This document shows positions 1-13,300 of a stretch of 64,000 nt of DNA, piece by piece. Origin of the DNA: Diphasiastrum complanatum (lineage: Eukaryota > Streptophyta > Lycopodiopsida > Lycopodiales > Lycopodiaceae); the NCBI GenBank assembly GCA_029204225.1, contig CM055110.1, positions 34,109,947 to 34,173,946 on the forward strand, given 5' to 3'. Each line of letters begins with the position of its first letter. The first letter of the stretch is position 1. The translations under genes and the position numbers were made by a program. The notes beneath the pieces are model-generated. The model saw only the letters and a program-made list of their open reading frames with translations. It was not told the DNA's origin and made no database searches.

Positions 1-945
1 TATGCAATCTTAAGTCTACAATTGTAAAGTCTTTTAACCACCTCTTTAGCAAAAAAGCTAATAAATGCAGCTGTCTATACCTCAAAGAAAATCTCACAAA
101 TTTGCTGGCAAATTGTTGCATTGTGCAACTTCAAACATTAAAACAAACTAATATCAAATTTGTTACTACAAAACACGAACCTCTCAAAAACATAGATATA
201 TTTCAAATTTAAAATATACGACAATATGCAAACTAAATATGAATCACCTGAAAAATGCATTAAATTCTATTTAGCAATAGATTGATTCTACTGCATGCAA
301 AAGCAAAGAATCGATCATCTGCATGCTCATCTTCTTACTATTTTCATGACGACTATGGTGCAAATTACCAAGCTAAATACTTATCCTATGGCTTTCATTG
401 ACCTCGAAGATCTTGCAGTTTCATCTATTCGGTGTAAGCAGAGGAGCAAGAATCTTTTTTAGGATAACTTTGTTTGATTAATTGTGTTGTCTAACACAGA
501 GGAATAATAATCACCAAGAAATCTTATCGTGTCAAATCTCCTCATATGAACTCAATAATAAGCTGGAATATAGCGATTTACAAATCCAAACTCATCTTCT
601 AAAAGACAAAAAGACGAAAGTTGGATCGAATTGTGTTATTATCTATTGAAGTTTTAAATGTATGTATTCGAGTTATTATTGTAGTATTATATCGTGAAGG
701 CCTTGCCATAGTGCTAAAATTGTTGGATTATCCAAAAAAAATCATAACCCATAAAACATTTGCCTGTGAAAGTTAAGAACGAGTTCCATCAAAATTTTAC
801 TAAGTTATTTCTCTACATTCTTTTAATCTTCACATGAAGTTAAAATATGACAATATGACATGGACTTTGTGATACAATACCACATCGTTCTTGTTTTCTA
901 TGCAACGATGGAATTAAATCTATTGAGCCATCAAACTCATTTAGT
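1..945. other. AT-rich flank, no gene recognised
   Basis: I see no long frame, no RNA gene and no recognisable transposon motif here. It lies downstream of CRT3 on that gene's strand and ends where a coding-like fragment begins near 946. Confidence 0.5.
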
Positions 946-1157
946 ACATATGAAAAAAAGCTAAGTTGAGCTCAAGCAAAGAGCAAATTCAGAAGTGGGA
1001 GACAGCATTATTGATGATGATTAGAATGAACAATTATGTTCCAAAGAACATTCATGAGATTGTAGCACAGTTCGACAAGACAATGCAACGGTGGTTACAA
1101 TTAAAAAAGACCTTACACTCTTTGCATCATCAATTTTCCTTAATTGCTTTGAATTGA
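946..1157 (+). pseudogene. Coding-like fragment of unknown family, shared with 59965-60125
   Basis: A 63-codon frame reads from 966 to 1157. I do not recognise the family. Its core (MMIRMNNYVPKNIHEI) is matched on the opposite strand near 60000 by MMIRRNKYVPKNIDDI, and nucleotide similarity extends back to about 946, upstream of the frame. The other copy has a stop and frame shifts. Two diverged copies 59 kb apart suggest a dispersed transposon gene or a small duplicated gene fragment. There is no upstream ATG context, so a functional gene is unlikely. Confidence 0.35.
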
Positions 1158-1334
1158 AACTATATATTATTTTGTACAAAACAAAAACAAATAGAGATGC
1201 AAGTTATCATTGGTTATTAATCTATTAGTGACAAAAGATCCATATTGCATGAACTTGTTGCAACGATATTAATCTCAATGTCAGATGGCGTACTCCAGTT
1301 TGGTGTAGGTATTTGTGTTTTAAAGCTATTGAGG

Positions 1335-1335
<1 letters not shown>

Positions 1336-1420
<85 letters not shown>
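1336..1420. repeat. Compound (TG)n(GA)n microsatellite
   Basis: About 17 TG units (1336-1370) run directly into 25 GA units (1371-1420). The apparent frames across it (Cys-Val and Arg-Glu runs) are artefacts of the dinucleotides. Confidence 0.97.
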
Positions 1421-1424
<4 letters not shown>

Positions 1425-2547
1425 TGACACAAAGGGCAACCGCTATGGTAGTTCTGATGCTAGAAACTCACACAATCATTTTGGCAGCCAAGAGTTTTTC
1501 AGCACATTGACCAAGCTGAGGGCTCATCTCATCACCAGCACTGGCAGCCACTTTGTTGGCATATGCGGCTACCACATACAGAGAAAGATTAACAGCGCAT
1601 GATTGACACTTATGGAGATGGCAAGGTTCCTGCAGCAGTAGCTTCCAGATATGTGTAAGTATAGTTTCACAATCATGTGTTTTCTAATAACTCTAAGTGC
1701 CAAATCGTTAACATTGCAATGAGGTGGTACCAGACCACAAACATGCAGTAAAAACCTTCGATTCACATCATACGTAGTATTACGTAATATACTGAAATAT
1801 TGAACAAAACTGACGCTGACTTAAGCAGGGAATGAAATGGATGAATGAAAATTAAGAGTAATAGTATCATGAATGCAAATTTGAAATACACAATTTTATC
1901 TCTATGAAAGATGAATACCAAAGGATTGATGCAGTGGCATAGCAAATAAAACTACAAACAACTGCAACTTACTTAGCCTATACCTACTAAATTATGTGAT
2001 GGGTATTTGATGTCCAAACATGCCATCAAAATAGAATCACTACTGTTTCAACAGAGGAAAATCTTTTCACTACTTTCTTGCATATGAACTAAGAATGCTT
2101 GCTCAGAGAAGGATCACGATCTTAAAATATAGCATCTCCAATAATGACTGAGATTCACTCCTGGCATTACTGGCTATTCAAGTGAAAACCATATTCAAAG
2201 GTGAGCTAACAGGTTTTAACTACCATATTGGACCATAAGCTGCAACAAAGAACTTCAAAGTTGTCAACGAGATAATTATTCATTACATCATAATCACGTT
2301 CACTAGTATTGTTAAATAGAATGGCTCAGATAAATTTTAGCATAATTGAGGTCCACACAATATACACGTCACATCAATGGTATTTTTTGTCCAAAATCCA
2401 AATATGTGCCTCATGCCCCTGAAGGTTAGAAAATTTGAGCAGTCTTGGCTGTTAAATATCAATATCTTGTATTTTTCTTTTTGCCAGCATCCAGCCGACC
2501 ATAAACCTTTACAAGGTGGATATTAATGCTCAAGTTAATGCTTGTGC
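1421..2547. other. Intergenic, no gene recognised
   Basis: Mixed AT-rich sequence between the microsatellite and the CRT3 3' end. The stretch 1421-1620 is less AT-rich and open on both strands, but neither translation resembles a family I know. Confidence 0.4.
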
Positions 2548-2553
2548 TTTATT
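2548..2553 (-). promoter_or_regulatory. Candidate CRT3 polyadenylation signal
   Basis: On the minus strand AATAAA lies about 34 nt downstream of the CRT3 stop codon at 2587-2589. Plant poly(A) signals are loose, so this is a candidate. It would give a very short 3' UTR. Confidence 0.4.
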
Positions 2554-2586
2554 CCTTCATGGTTAGCTGATTGTGGGCACCTTATC

Positions 2587-5500
2587 TCACAGCTCATCCT
2601 AGCAACAAGACACAAAAAACAAGCACACAATTAGTTCCTAGGGTTCAGGATTCGGAGGAACTTGACCGATCAATAATACCTTGAATGCTGAAAGGTGACA
2701 TGTGTTTAAACAATAGGCAATGAGAGCTGCTTCAATAACTATTCAAAGAAGTGCACCAAGCAAAAAAGAGATCACTTACATGATCGTCGTCGTGGTAATC
2801 ATCATACTGAAACCAAAGCAATGGAAAGTTAGTTCATACTTATGAGTTTCAAATACTACTGTTAGCTTTATACTGGACAAGCATCAAAACATGAAGCCAT
2901 GAAACATCTTACAGGCACTTTAGAAGCTAGCAATTTGTGCTCTAAATTTGTAATTGTTGCTATAAACCCAGGAGTTTCATCCTAAGGGACTCAAGAGACT
3001 CAAGTACAGAGAAAAGGAAAAGCTTTCTTTTAAGAGGCTTAGAAATGCCTTCTTTGCAAGTTATTTGTACGTCTTTTTAGATCTAAGCATAGAACATAGC
3101 AGATTTTTGATGAATAATAATTAGGTATTCCCTGGTATAAAGTTTAAACATACCAACTAGAAAAGGTGCTGTGCCCAGAATTAAGCCCAGAAGTGCTCTA
3201 AGAACTTATTGAGAAGTCAGACTTCAAGAAAGACTTCAGGAAAGCATAAAGTTTCCATATCTTTCTTAGAGAGATTGGAATAAATCAGAATTTGCAAATT
3301 CAATCTGAGAAGTCAGTAACATCACTAAGTGAAGCTTAGAACAAAATATACTTGAGATTATATGAGTCTTTGGGTAGACCCCTCCAAAAGCGTTAGGTTC
3401 TTTTGCAAAAAACTACCAAAATCAGGAAGATTAAGAGCGAATACATCATAAAAAACCTTCCAGTATGGCTTATAGCGTATGTAATATGTTTGGGACACGT
3501 ACCAGAAGAAAAAACCAATGTTATACCATCAAAAAATAAAATTTTAGAAAAAATGCAAAACCTAAAAAAAAATATAAAATATATAATCTGAAAAAAAAAA
3601 TGCAAAAAAAAAAATTAAATTGGAAAAAAAAATCCATGCCCACCTTCACGTGTGGCATTATTTGGGGATCTCTTCCAGGGCAAAAGGCCCTCAAGGGAGG
3701 ACCTTCCGCGTGGCACTATCTATACTGTGGCCAACTCTCTCTCACTCTCTCTTGCGTCAATTCCTTCAAAATTTGCTGATCCCGAAAATGTTTCTATTTC
3801 AAATCAACAATCTGTTGTTGTAGATTGTTGATTGCAAGCAACAAAGATTCGGAATCCATCTGCCACCTGTCCAGATCTGGACAGTGCCACATGGCAATGT
3901 AACGCAGGGCCACAAACTGTTTTTTTTTTTTGATTAAAAAAATTGAAAAACAGCGACTAGAAGGAACCGAAACGTGGGTAAAAAACACATTTCACAGAAT
4001 TTTTAAAAATATCGTCAAGAGATCAAAAACTTACAAGAAAACAAAATCAGATCAACACACCTGCTTTAGGCATGCAGTGGCTCTAATACCATATGTTAGA
4101 CTCTCTCGTACCACATACCTCCAGGTGCCAGTTAACCACAAGAGACCGAACGATTCACATTCCACCCCGCCATAGGACCTAATCCGGGTCCACCCTCCGT
4201 GGCCTGGCCTGTGACTGTATCAAGCAAGATCCGACCTCCATCCTAGACAGTGTCCCATACCACTGCCTAGGCTCTCATCCTGGCCATGCACACGCTCTCC
4301 ATCCACCTACTCTTAGGTAGATAGAATGGATGGCAAATGAGTCCTCCTACCCTTGTATACCTCCAAGGTGAGAGACTCCAAACCATGCTCACATCCTAGA
4401 TCACGTGGCAACCATGCAGGTTCACGAGTCACCGGTCAAGTCAATAGGCCCAGTCATCATCCAGTCTCAAGTTTGGGTTTGGGACCCAAGGGAGTTGGGT
4501 CCCTATATCTCCATGCAGATAATTCCATGTGACAAGAGAGGGGGTTGTGGTTTGCTACCCATTCTCACATCTCTCTCTTGGCTGAGTACCAATCTTGGTG
4601 GCAGCCATGGACAATATCACTTTGATCGTGTGTAGCCAACAAGTTTGAGCTTGTGAGTTCTTTTCTTGAGTTGAAGGTGTATTCTTCTTCTCTTCTCTTT
4701 GTATATCCTCCTTCACACCTAAGACATGGATCCTAGTCCCTCCCTACAGCCTACATCTCCTCCTACCGAGGCTATGGCAGCTAACTTCTACCTTGGATTA
4801 TGATACTTTGTTGTGCCCCTCCGTGAGTAGGCCCTGCACCTATATCCTTGCATGGCTTTAGGCCCTGACCCGGTGAACTCAAAGCCACAATGGTAGCATC
4901 TCCATTTGTGGGCACCTGAACCATGGGACATAGCCACATCCCCCTGTATGAGGTCAACCTCAGCCTGTAAGGGTGAGAGGACGGAACGGAGAAAGAGAGG
5001 AAAAGATTTGCAGAACAACTCTCTCGTTGTTATGGGCTGCTACCAACAAGGACAGTCTACAAGATTGTTAATGCAGAAATGGATTCACAGCTCATGTGTT
5101 CTCACTCACAGGATCTTAAAAATTAATTCATACCCAAATAAAAATGAGTACAGTCCACCGAAGAGATTAGAAGAGGTGTGAAATTACTGTAAATCAAATT
5201 CAGAGCGAAGTTTAGTTCAGAATGTAAAATGATAGTGTTGTGTGATAATGCAAGTTCCTCAGGCGTCAAAGGCAGACATCGTCTGATCAGATTCTGAGGA
5301 GTTGTAGACGTTCGTGATCTGATCAGAGTGAGTGAACAAGCGTGAACAAGCAGTAAGAGTGTAATCAAATCACAAAATCATACATCTACGTTAAACACAG
5401 ATGATAGAACGTGTTGCTTCTATATTACAATGAAAGCATTACAATCAGCTGAATTGTTGACAAAACCCAATTGAATAAGATAAGAGTTGATTCTTTCGAA

Positions 5501-7351
5501 CCAAGCCCTTGCGGCCTGTTTCAGACCATAGATCGCTTTGTGCAGCTTGCACAATTTGTGCTCTTGGCCTTTGACTTCAAATCCTTCCGGCTCGAAGGTA
5601 TACAGCTCCTCTTTCACGTAGCCGTTGAGGAATGTTGTCTTGGCATAGGAAGTTGTAAATTCTCTGCTTTGTTTTGACGGAGTGTGTTTTGGGAAATTTA
5701 CTTCGAGTGTTTGCCATAGATGCAAGACTCACAAATTTCCTATCCAATGAAAGAGGGAAATACAATCCATCAACTAAATTATTACACCGCATGTAAGAAA
5801 GTGATCTTGTATTCATGTGTCCAAATCGACCATGCCACAGTAAAGCCTAATCGTTTACATTTTCATTTGAGATACTAGCTAATGCAACCGAGTCAGAGAG
5901 TACATATAGATTTCCGACTCTAGTACACGTAGTCAGAGTAGTATCTTCATCAAAGATTGTACACTGTTCAGAAGAAAACGTTACAATGTAGCCCTCCCCT
6001 CATCAGTTATCTTAGAGAATAGGTTCTTAGATAGCTGAGGTCATAGTTGCATCGAACCACGGTTCGAACCGGATTTTAAAAATAAAAAATCCCAGAAAAC
6101 CAGAACAACGTTTTGGGAAAAAAAAAATCTAGTTCGAACCGGAAAGAATCAGCTCGAATCGGGGTGTAACCTTGGCTGAGGTACGTGAAAAACATTTGGA
6201 ACGGAAATAGAAAGATCGTTGTTGAATACGATCTTGACTGTCCCTTTTCCACGCGGATGGTGCTTGATCCTCCGAGGTAGATGAATTGATCTTTGCTATA
6301 AGCTACGTACTCAGTAAACCATTCTTTGCGAGAAGTCATGTGTTGGGTAGCGCCACTGTCCAGATACCAACTATCGTAGTCTTCGTTACTACTTTTGTAA
6401 GCAATTAGCAGTTCTGATGGTTTGTCTTCATCGTAGATGTGCTCCTTGAATTCTGCCGCATTGGAGGAGTTGGGCTGCAGTTGTTGTTGCTTCTTGGCCT
6501 CGTTGTAGATGCAGACACGACACTCCTTGATGTCGTGGTTCGCCCTCTTACAATATCCGCAAAAGAGCTTCTTGCGCGATCCACTGCTCTCTGATTGAGT
6601 ATGAGGCTTCTGCTACTGCACTTGATTCTTGCCCTTGGAATAGTCTTTCTTCTTGGTGTATAGGGCCAGGGACTTGTCTTTGACGGATAGATCGCTGGTT
6701 TTTCTCCACAGTTCTTCTTGAAGAAGATGACTGATGACCTTTTGGAGAGTCAGGTCAGATGCTCCCAACAAGGACAATCTAAAAGATTGTTGATGCAGAA
6801 ATGGATTCACAACTCATGCGTTCTCACTCACAGGATCTTAAAAATTGATTCATACCCAAATAAAAATGAGTACAGTCCACCGAAGACATTAGAAGAGGCG
6901 TGGTATTACTGTAAATCAGATTCAGAGCGAAGTTCAGTTTAGAATGTAAAATGATAGTGATGCGTGATAATGCAAGTTCCTCAGGCGTCAAAGACAACCA
7001 TCATCTGATCAGATCCTGAGTCGTAGACGTCCGTGATCTGGTTAGAGTGAGTGAACAAGCGTGAACAAGCAGTAAGAGTGTAATCAAATCACAACATCAT
7101 ACATCTACGTTAAACACAGATGATAGAACGTGTTGCTTCTATATCACAAACTGCATGTTGACTCTTGCCCGGCACCGTGCCCACTGCATCCCCTTTGTCG
7201 AATAGATAGTCATAGGATGTTGGATCGCCACAAACGGATCGGCATAAAAAAATTTACAACATTTTCTCTCCTCCTACTGTCGCGCGGCAGAATGCCAAAA
7301 AAATTTGGTGTTCCGGAACGCCATGCCAGCGGAACACATTCCCCTGGCAAC

Positions 7352-7390
<39 letters not shown>

Positions 7391-10300
7391 GTGTTATAAA
7401 AATATTTAATGACAACTCGGCCAGCATTCCGCTGTCCGAAACGCTCCCATTCCAGAGCGAGCATTCCAGAACAGGATGCAAATGTTGAAAAATAAATACA
7501 ACCATTTAAGCATGTTAGAACTTTGAACAGGCCGAAAAAGAAGCCAAGGCTCTTCATGACTCTGCAGCACTACAGAAGCTGAAGATATCAAAAGTTCCTA
7601 ATAGCAAATCTTTAAAATTCAGGACTGAATTTTAAATTTAGGAGGAATGAAGAGAATAAGAAAAGGCATGACATTTTTCTTAAGTTATGTGATTGACTGA
7701 AATTAGGCATTTCAGATCTTCTTATCTAACCCAAAGATGAGATGATCACAACAGCAGATCCACCTTGAGGAGGGACAGAACCTATCAATCCTCTACTAGA
7801 CCATCAACAACAGATTAGATACATTCCTCAACTGATTTGAATCTGGAAATCATGCGCTCAAAACATTCATGATCTTTGATACATACCCCATGCCTGTAAT
7901 TTTCGTTCATACGATCCCTGATACGAGCCTTGTGACTTTGATGATCATCATAATCTCTTGATCCCCTCCGACGATCCCTCTCAGCCCTTGCTGCTGCTGC
8001 ATGACGCTGAAATGTACGGAAAAAAGGCTTGATATGTGGATTATAGTGCTTAAGAAGATTTACTGCATTTTCAACCTCAAAGTTCTAGTAAGATTGCATA
8101 GATTTAGAAATTATCAGCAGGTCTTCAATATATTAAACGTGAATTGCACACACAGTAGGAGCCAGTATGTTGCGCCTGAGACACACAAAGTGCTAGAAGT
8201 GGCAAACATGTACAAGTAAGACAGTTTGACTTTCACAGTAATTTAGCTCACCTCGTCTTCCTCCTGTCTTCTTTTTTCAGATTCTTCAAAGGCTTCTTTC
8301 TCCACCTATATTGCAAGAACCATATTGTGTGTTATGTAGCATCAACAAGATGACAGATACATATTTGGATGTATGGTTTTTCCAAACAGTAAAAGTAGCA
8401 TCTAGGTGACTCTTCCTTAGGATGTCATCAAGCATCCCTTACATCTCTGTTGACTCCCCACGTTTCCTCGGCTATTTGCTTAGCATAGGCAGGGTCATCA
8501 CAAATCAGAATGTTGTCAAAGAGGCTGCCTGCCTTCACCTACAATGCCAATCACCACGTAATACATGACAAAACAAATGGAAATTAGCATGTGTGGAGTT
8601 CAAACACAGTAATGTGGTACAAATTAAAAAGCCAGAAACCAGCTTCTTTTACATTCTTTCCACAATGTGTCCAGTATGGATGCTTCTTCAAAAATCAGGC
8701 CAAAACTTTAAAACAAATTTCACAGAATCGATGGTCACTAGAATATACATGATAATTCTAACTAAAGTGAAACCAATTCAAGCCTGAAGCCGGAGGAGTA
8801 AGGTATTTTTACCTGCCAAAGCTCAATGCCAAAGTATTTAAGAGCAGGAAAGACATAAAGGTCTGGATCATCTTCAAATTCTGTCCAGCATTCATAATCC
8901 AGAAATTTTCAAGTCAAGACTCAAATGCAAATTCGACTTCCCCATGTATGCAGGATACCATAGCAGTCCTCAAAGTTAAAACCATGTGGCATTGTAGTTC
9001 TTATTGCAGCATGCCAAGTTTGGAGTATACTTAAGAGCATAAGATATGGATAATGATTTTACCTGGGTTGTTGATCCATTGCAATTTCCACTTCCCCTTG
9101 TATGCAGGATTCTTAATTTTCTGTTGCAAAATGTAAAACATAATAATTATATGACCCCAGTTAAACATCCAACACTTTTGACATTAGATAAACAGTCATC
9201 AAGTATCAAAGGGATCTCTACCTTAGGTTTCCAAGGTCCTTTATATGCCGGATTGGGAACTTTTGGTGGTCTCCACTCGCCATCTTCATCTTCATCCCAA
9301 TCATCAGGCTACAAGAAACAAATACAAATTAAGAAGATACACACTGAACTAGTACTATAGTTATATTTTTTTAGTGCTGACTATAAGTCATATCCACAAT
9401 TTGCACGCAGCACCCTAAACCCTAAACCCTTCCTATTTCATACACAAATTTGCTTGACCAGTGACTGGAATGGCCATAGTTCACCTTTGTTGCATCAGGA
9501 TCCGGAATCTCAGCTAGTGTTGAGTCATAATCCTGCAACAATAGAATGGAAGTAATATAATTCAAGGAGAGAGAGATGCATGACAAAAGGTACAAACTAC
9601 ACTAAATGATGGCCTTGTATTCAATTTACTCTATAGAGGGACACTGTCCTTAAGTTGCAATCTTTAGACTGCACAATGGACCACATGTGCTTCCAAATTG
9701 AAAACCTAATAAAGGAGATGATGTCTTACAGCTGGTTTCTTATCATTTGGATCTATGATATACTCTCTGTCATCCCAATCTTGAGGCTGCAAGATGAGCT
9801 AAAGAGTTCAATTGACTGCAAGTTAACCAGCAAGTAAATCCCAGAATATGCCAACCAACGTACTGTTGACTGCTTGACATTAAAAGATAAGACAGCTTTC
9901 TTCAAACTAATGTGACCGATTTGAAATAGAAGAAAGTTCATGCATGCTGAAATAACTGTTAGCATTACACTCAGAAGATTGATTTTAGTTAGCATGACCT
10001 TTTTAGTTTCAGTGGGTTTGATCTTTCTAGGTGGCAACATTTCCCAGTCTGAATACAAGCTGCCCGATTCCCGCTCTCTGTTGTCAACTAATATGCTATA
10101 GCTAGCATCAGGCTGGATGATAAATGTATAAACGTGAGTAAGTTGGTCATGTTCACACTGAACTTCTTTTGTGATGGGATAATTCTGGCTCTTGTATTGT
10201 AAAATGGCATGTATTTTCTTGGTTTGGGTTCCACAGATGTCAGGCCCAAACATGATGCTGCAATGAAGCAAGTAAGAAATATGTTATTAGATTTGTGTGT

Positions 10301-13300
10301 CAATTCTCTATTCAGGGGCCACCCTAAGCTACCATCTGATAGAACAACATACCACTAATCACAAATTAATGAAACGTGAGAGTTTACAAGGAAGCTGAGT
10401 GTTACCTGTAAGGGGTATCACCACTAAACTTCTTCTGGTTCACATAGCCACTCAAAAGCTTCACATATCCACCACCACATTCAATCTTCTGCTCATGTTT
10501 GACTGAGTATTGAATCACAAGTGTTCTATTTTTGTTGCTAAATTCAGGAAATTGTGCTGATATGGCAAAATAACGAGCATCCGGATTTGTTTGGATTCCT
10601 TTCATCAACACCAGTCACCAAGAAACATGGGAATACAAAACAAGTAAATTCATTTTAGCTTTCCCAAACGAAGCACTTGGAAAGATCATATCAACAAAAG
10701 TAAATAAAACACATATCATAACCTATTAACCAGAAAGGAGCATAAAGCAGTCATGAGTTGTGACAAAAGGGGTCATGTGAATGAAAGTTAGAACCTTTGT
10801 CATCAGGATCTCCATGCCATTGGCCTGCAGTGTGCAACCAATTTCCTGCTAAACCTGCTGACCTTTTCCAGTCTGATTTCACCCAGCGGATCTCCCATCC
10901 ATCTGTACAAATGATGCCCATTTTCAGCAGCCACTAAGTAGAATCAATTGTGGTATCAATTAGCATATAGCAGTATAACCCAATTACGTATGCTTTTGAA
11001 GCCCGTGCAACAGTCGCAGTACGTATGAAGACTAGAATTTAGCAACGTTTTCCCAGTGATCCTCCAATGTGTAACTAATTGACATCCTACATCTACATTT
11101 ATGTTTCCAGATCAATGAAGAATAGAGTTTTCTGGCTGCATACGGATTCTGGTATGATAAAGTAGATAGTGTTATGGCACATTGACAATTCATGCCTTAG
11201 TTAAGTTAGTCTAACGGTGATATGGTACACGTATGTCATGTGAAGTGTTAGTTATAAAGGACATTAGGTGTTACTTTTGTGTCGTGACACTTCTAGTCAA
11301 ATGATCCAGATCCATCAGAAAAGGATCTTGTTGGCGACTTTAGTTGTTTTGCACTATCTGGCCAGCAGACGGATGTAAATCGGATATATGTATCCATTCT
11401 GTAAATATGTGATACATGGTTTTTTGGCTACCTGCGCCTTGATTGCTCTTTTCCTTTTTGCTATTCAGTGCTTATTGATTGTCCTTTATACCTTATGTAT
11501 ACTCTTGTGTAAATCAAGTGTTTTTGCTCTCGTTCCTTAGTGCGCGTCAGAAATAAGTTCTTGTTTTTAAGTGTATGAGGAGTTAGCATTCCAAGCTTAA
11601 ACTATTCTGTTTGTCTCAATGGTTATGGGCCCACATATCGTCTAGAGGTATGTAGAAGCTCTGATAATCCTCTTCGCACGTTTGGATTCGTGTGTGAGAT
11701 AGCAGGCACAGGACAGAATCAATGGAGCCAAATCGAGAACCTTCAGCTGCGGCGATGGCAGAGATTGTTAATTTTCAAGATTCAAACATTGTAGAGAAGT
11801 TGGAAGAGTCCATTTACTCTACAAGGAGTTGGAAAATGAAGCTTATCCTCAGAGGCAGAATATTTTGGAAGGTTGCTGCAGGGACAGACATGGTGGGTGT
11901 GGATGAAGAAGGCGTTCCTAGGAATCACGAACTTGCTGAGGCAATGGAGGCAAGGGAGGAGAAGGCGTATCTCACCATTTGTCTGTCACTTGGCAAAGGG
12001 GATGACTGCAAAGGGGGTATGGGATCGCTTAAAAACAATCCATGAAGCTAAAGGGGTGACAAGCATTCTCCTACTACAATGGCAGTTGGGAAGTTTAAAA
12101 ATGTTAGTAGAAAATGCAATGCATATCGAGCCCACACATAACGTTGAAGGGCACAAACCCACCCACTATTAGGTTAGTAATTAAGTTTTTATTTTAACCT
12201 AAATAGGATAATACAAACAAAGATAAAAGAGGAGAGACAGCGTAACAGCTCTTCAGTCTTTTGGATACTCCTACTCCAAACTACTCTGCAGGAGCAACGC
12301 TTTATCATCTCATTTTTGTTAGTTCAGTATTCAGCATACAGTCGTTATGCTTCAGTTTCTTATGTGCACCATTTTTTATGTAATCCTTTTGTTCAAATGA
12401 GCAATACAGCTGAACGCTAACCTTGTTTTGTATCTGTACTGCAGTATTTTTGGAAGCAGAGTAAAATAGAATGCTGAAGGAAAATGTCTTGCATCTGTGT
12501 GTTTGTTCATCTTCTGTTGTGGAATGTGTTAGCAGGGGTTAGATGCATTGCTGTTGCTCTCTATTTCTAAGAGGTTATGGGCCCACAACGTCTGCATAGC
12601 TGAGCCTCTTCTGCTATCAAGAAAACAACGTACAGATGGCTGCCACAACAAACGTGCTGGATGCAAGGATGATCAAAAGGTTCGATGGCAACATAATATA
12701 TTAATTGAAAAGGAGCTGTGGGGGGTAGTTTTTGGGGAAGAAATTATGCCAGAAGGAGAACCCACAGAAGACAGAGTGCTGCTTACAATCGAAAGGAGAG
12801 GAGAGCATATGCTATGATATGCCTGAGTCTTTCAGATGTCCCAGCCAGACTGATCAGAGATGCTGTTACAACAAAGGAACCTTGGGACAGGTTGGAGGCA
12901 CACTATGCCACCAAGAATGCAGCTAGTAAACTCTATCTCAGAAGGCAATTGATAAACCTTCGCATGACTGAAGGACAGTCTTTGACTGAGCACATCAACC
13001 AGTTGAAATCCCTGGTTTTGGAATTTCAGGCTCTAGATGTTGTAATCTCAGATGAAGATTAGGTATCTACTCTTCTCAACAGTCTGCCAGGATCATTTGA
13101 AAATTTGGTGGTCAGCATGGAAAGCCGAGCTGATGAGATCACCATGGAATATCTCACTGCTCGACTTCACAGAGGCAGAAGATTGTAGTTTAGTCCACGT
13201 GACGGAGAGAATTGCTGCAAATCGACTAAGAGAGGAAACCGCTCAAAACTTGCCCAGAAGGACATGAGCAAAATAACCTGCTATTATTGCAGGAAGATTG

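Larger units (their letters stand above)
5038..7148 (-). mobile_element. Internally deleted Ty1/copia element in CRT3 intron 12
   Basis: Two directly repeated LTRs (5038-5429 and 6760-7148, starting TGCT and ending TACA on the plus strand) flank about 1.3 kb of minus-strand gag-pol remnants. The internal order on the minus strand is late gag, zinc knuckle, protease, then reverse transcriptase. Integrase is absent, early gag and the PBS are absent, and no clear target-site duplication is visible. It is inserted in the same orientation as CRT3. Confidence 0.8.

Noticed and set aside
1217-1602. ORFs of Cys-Val, Thr-His, Arg-Glu or Ser-Leu repeats
   Set aside because: They are translations of TG and GA dinucleotide arrays and have no protein support. 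The same applies to frames over 17084-17495, 30479-31043, 32157-32952 and 35928-36146.
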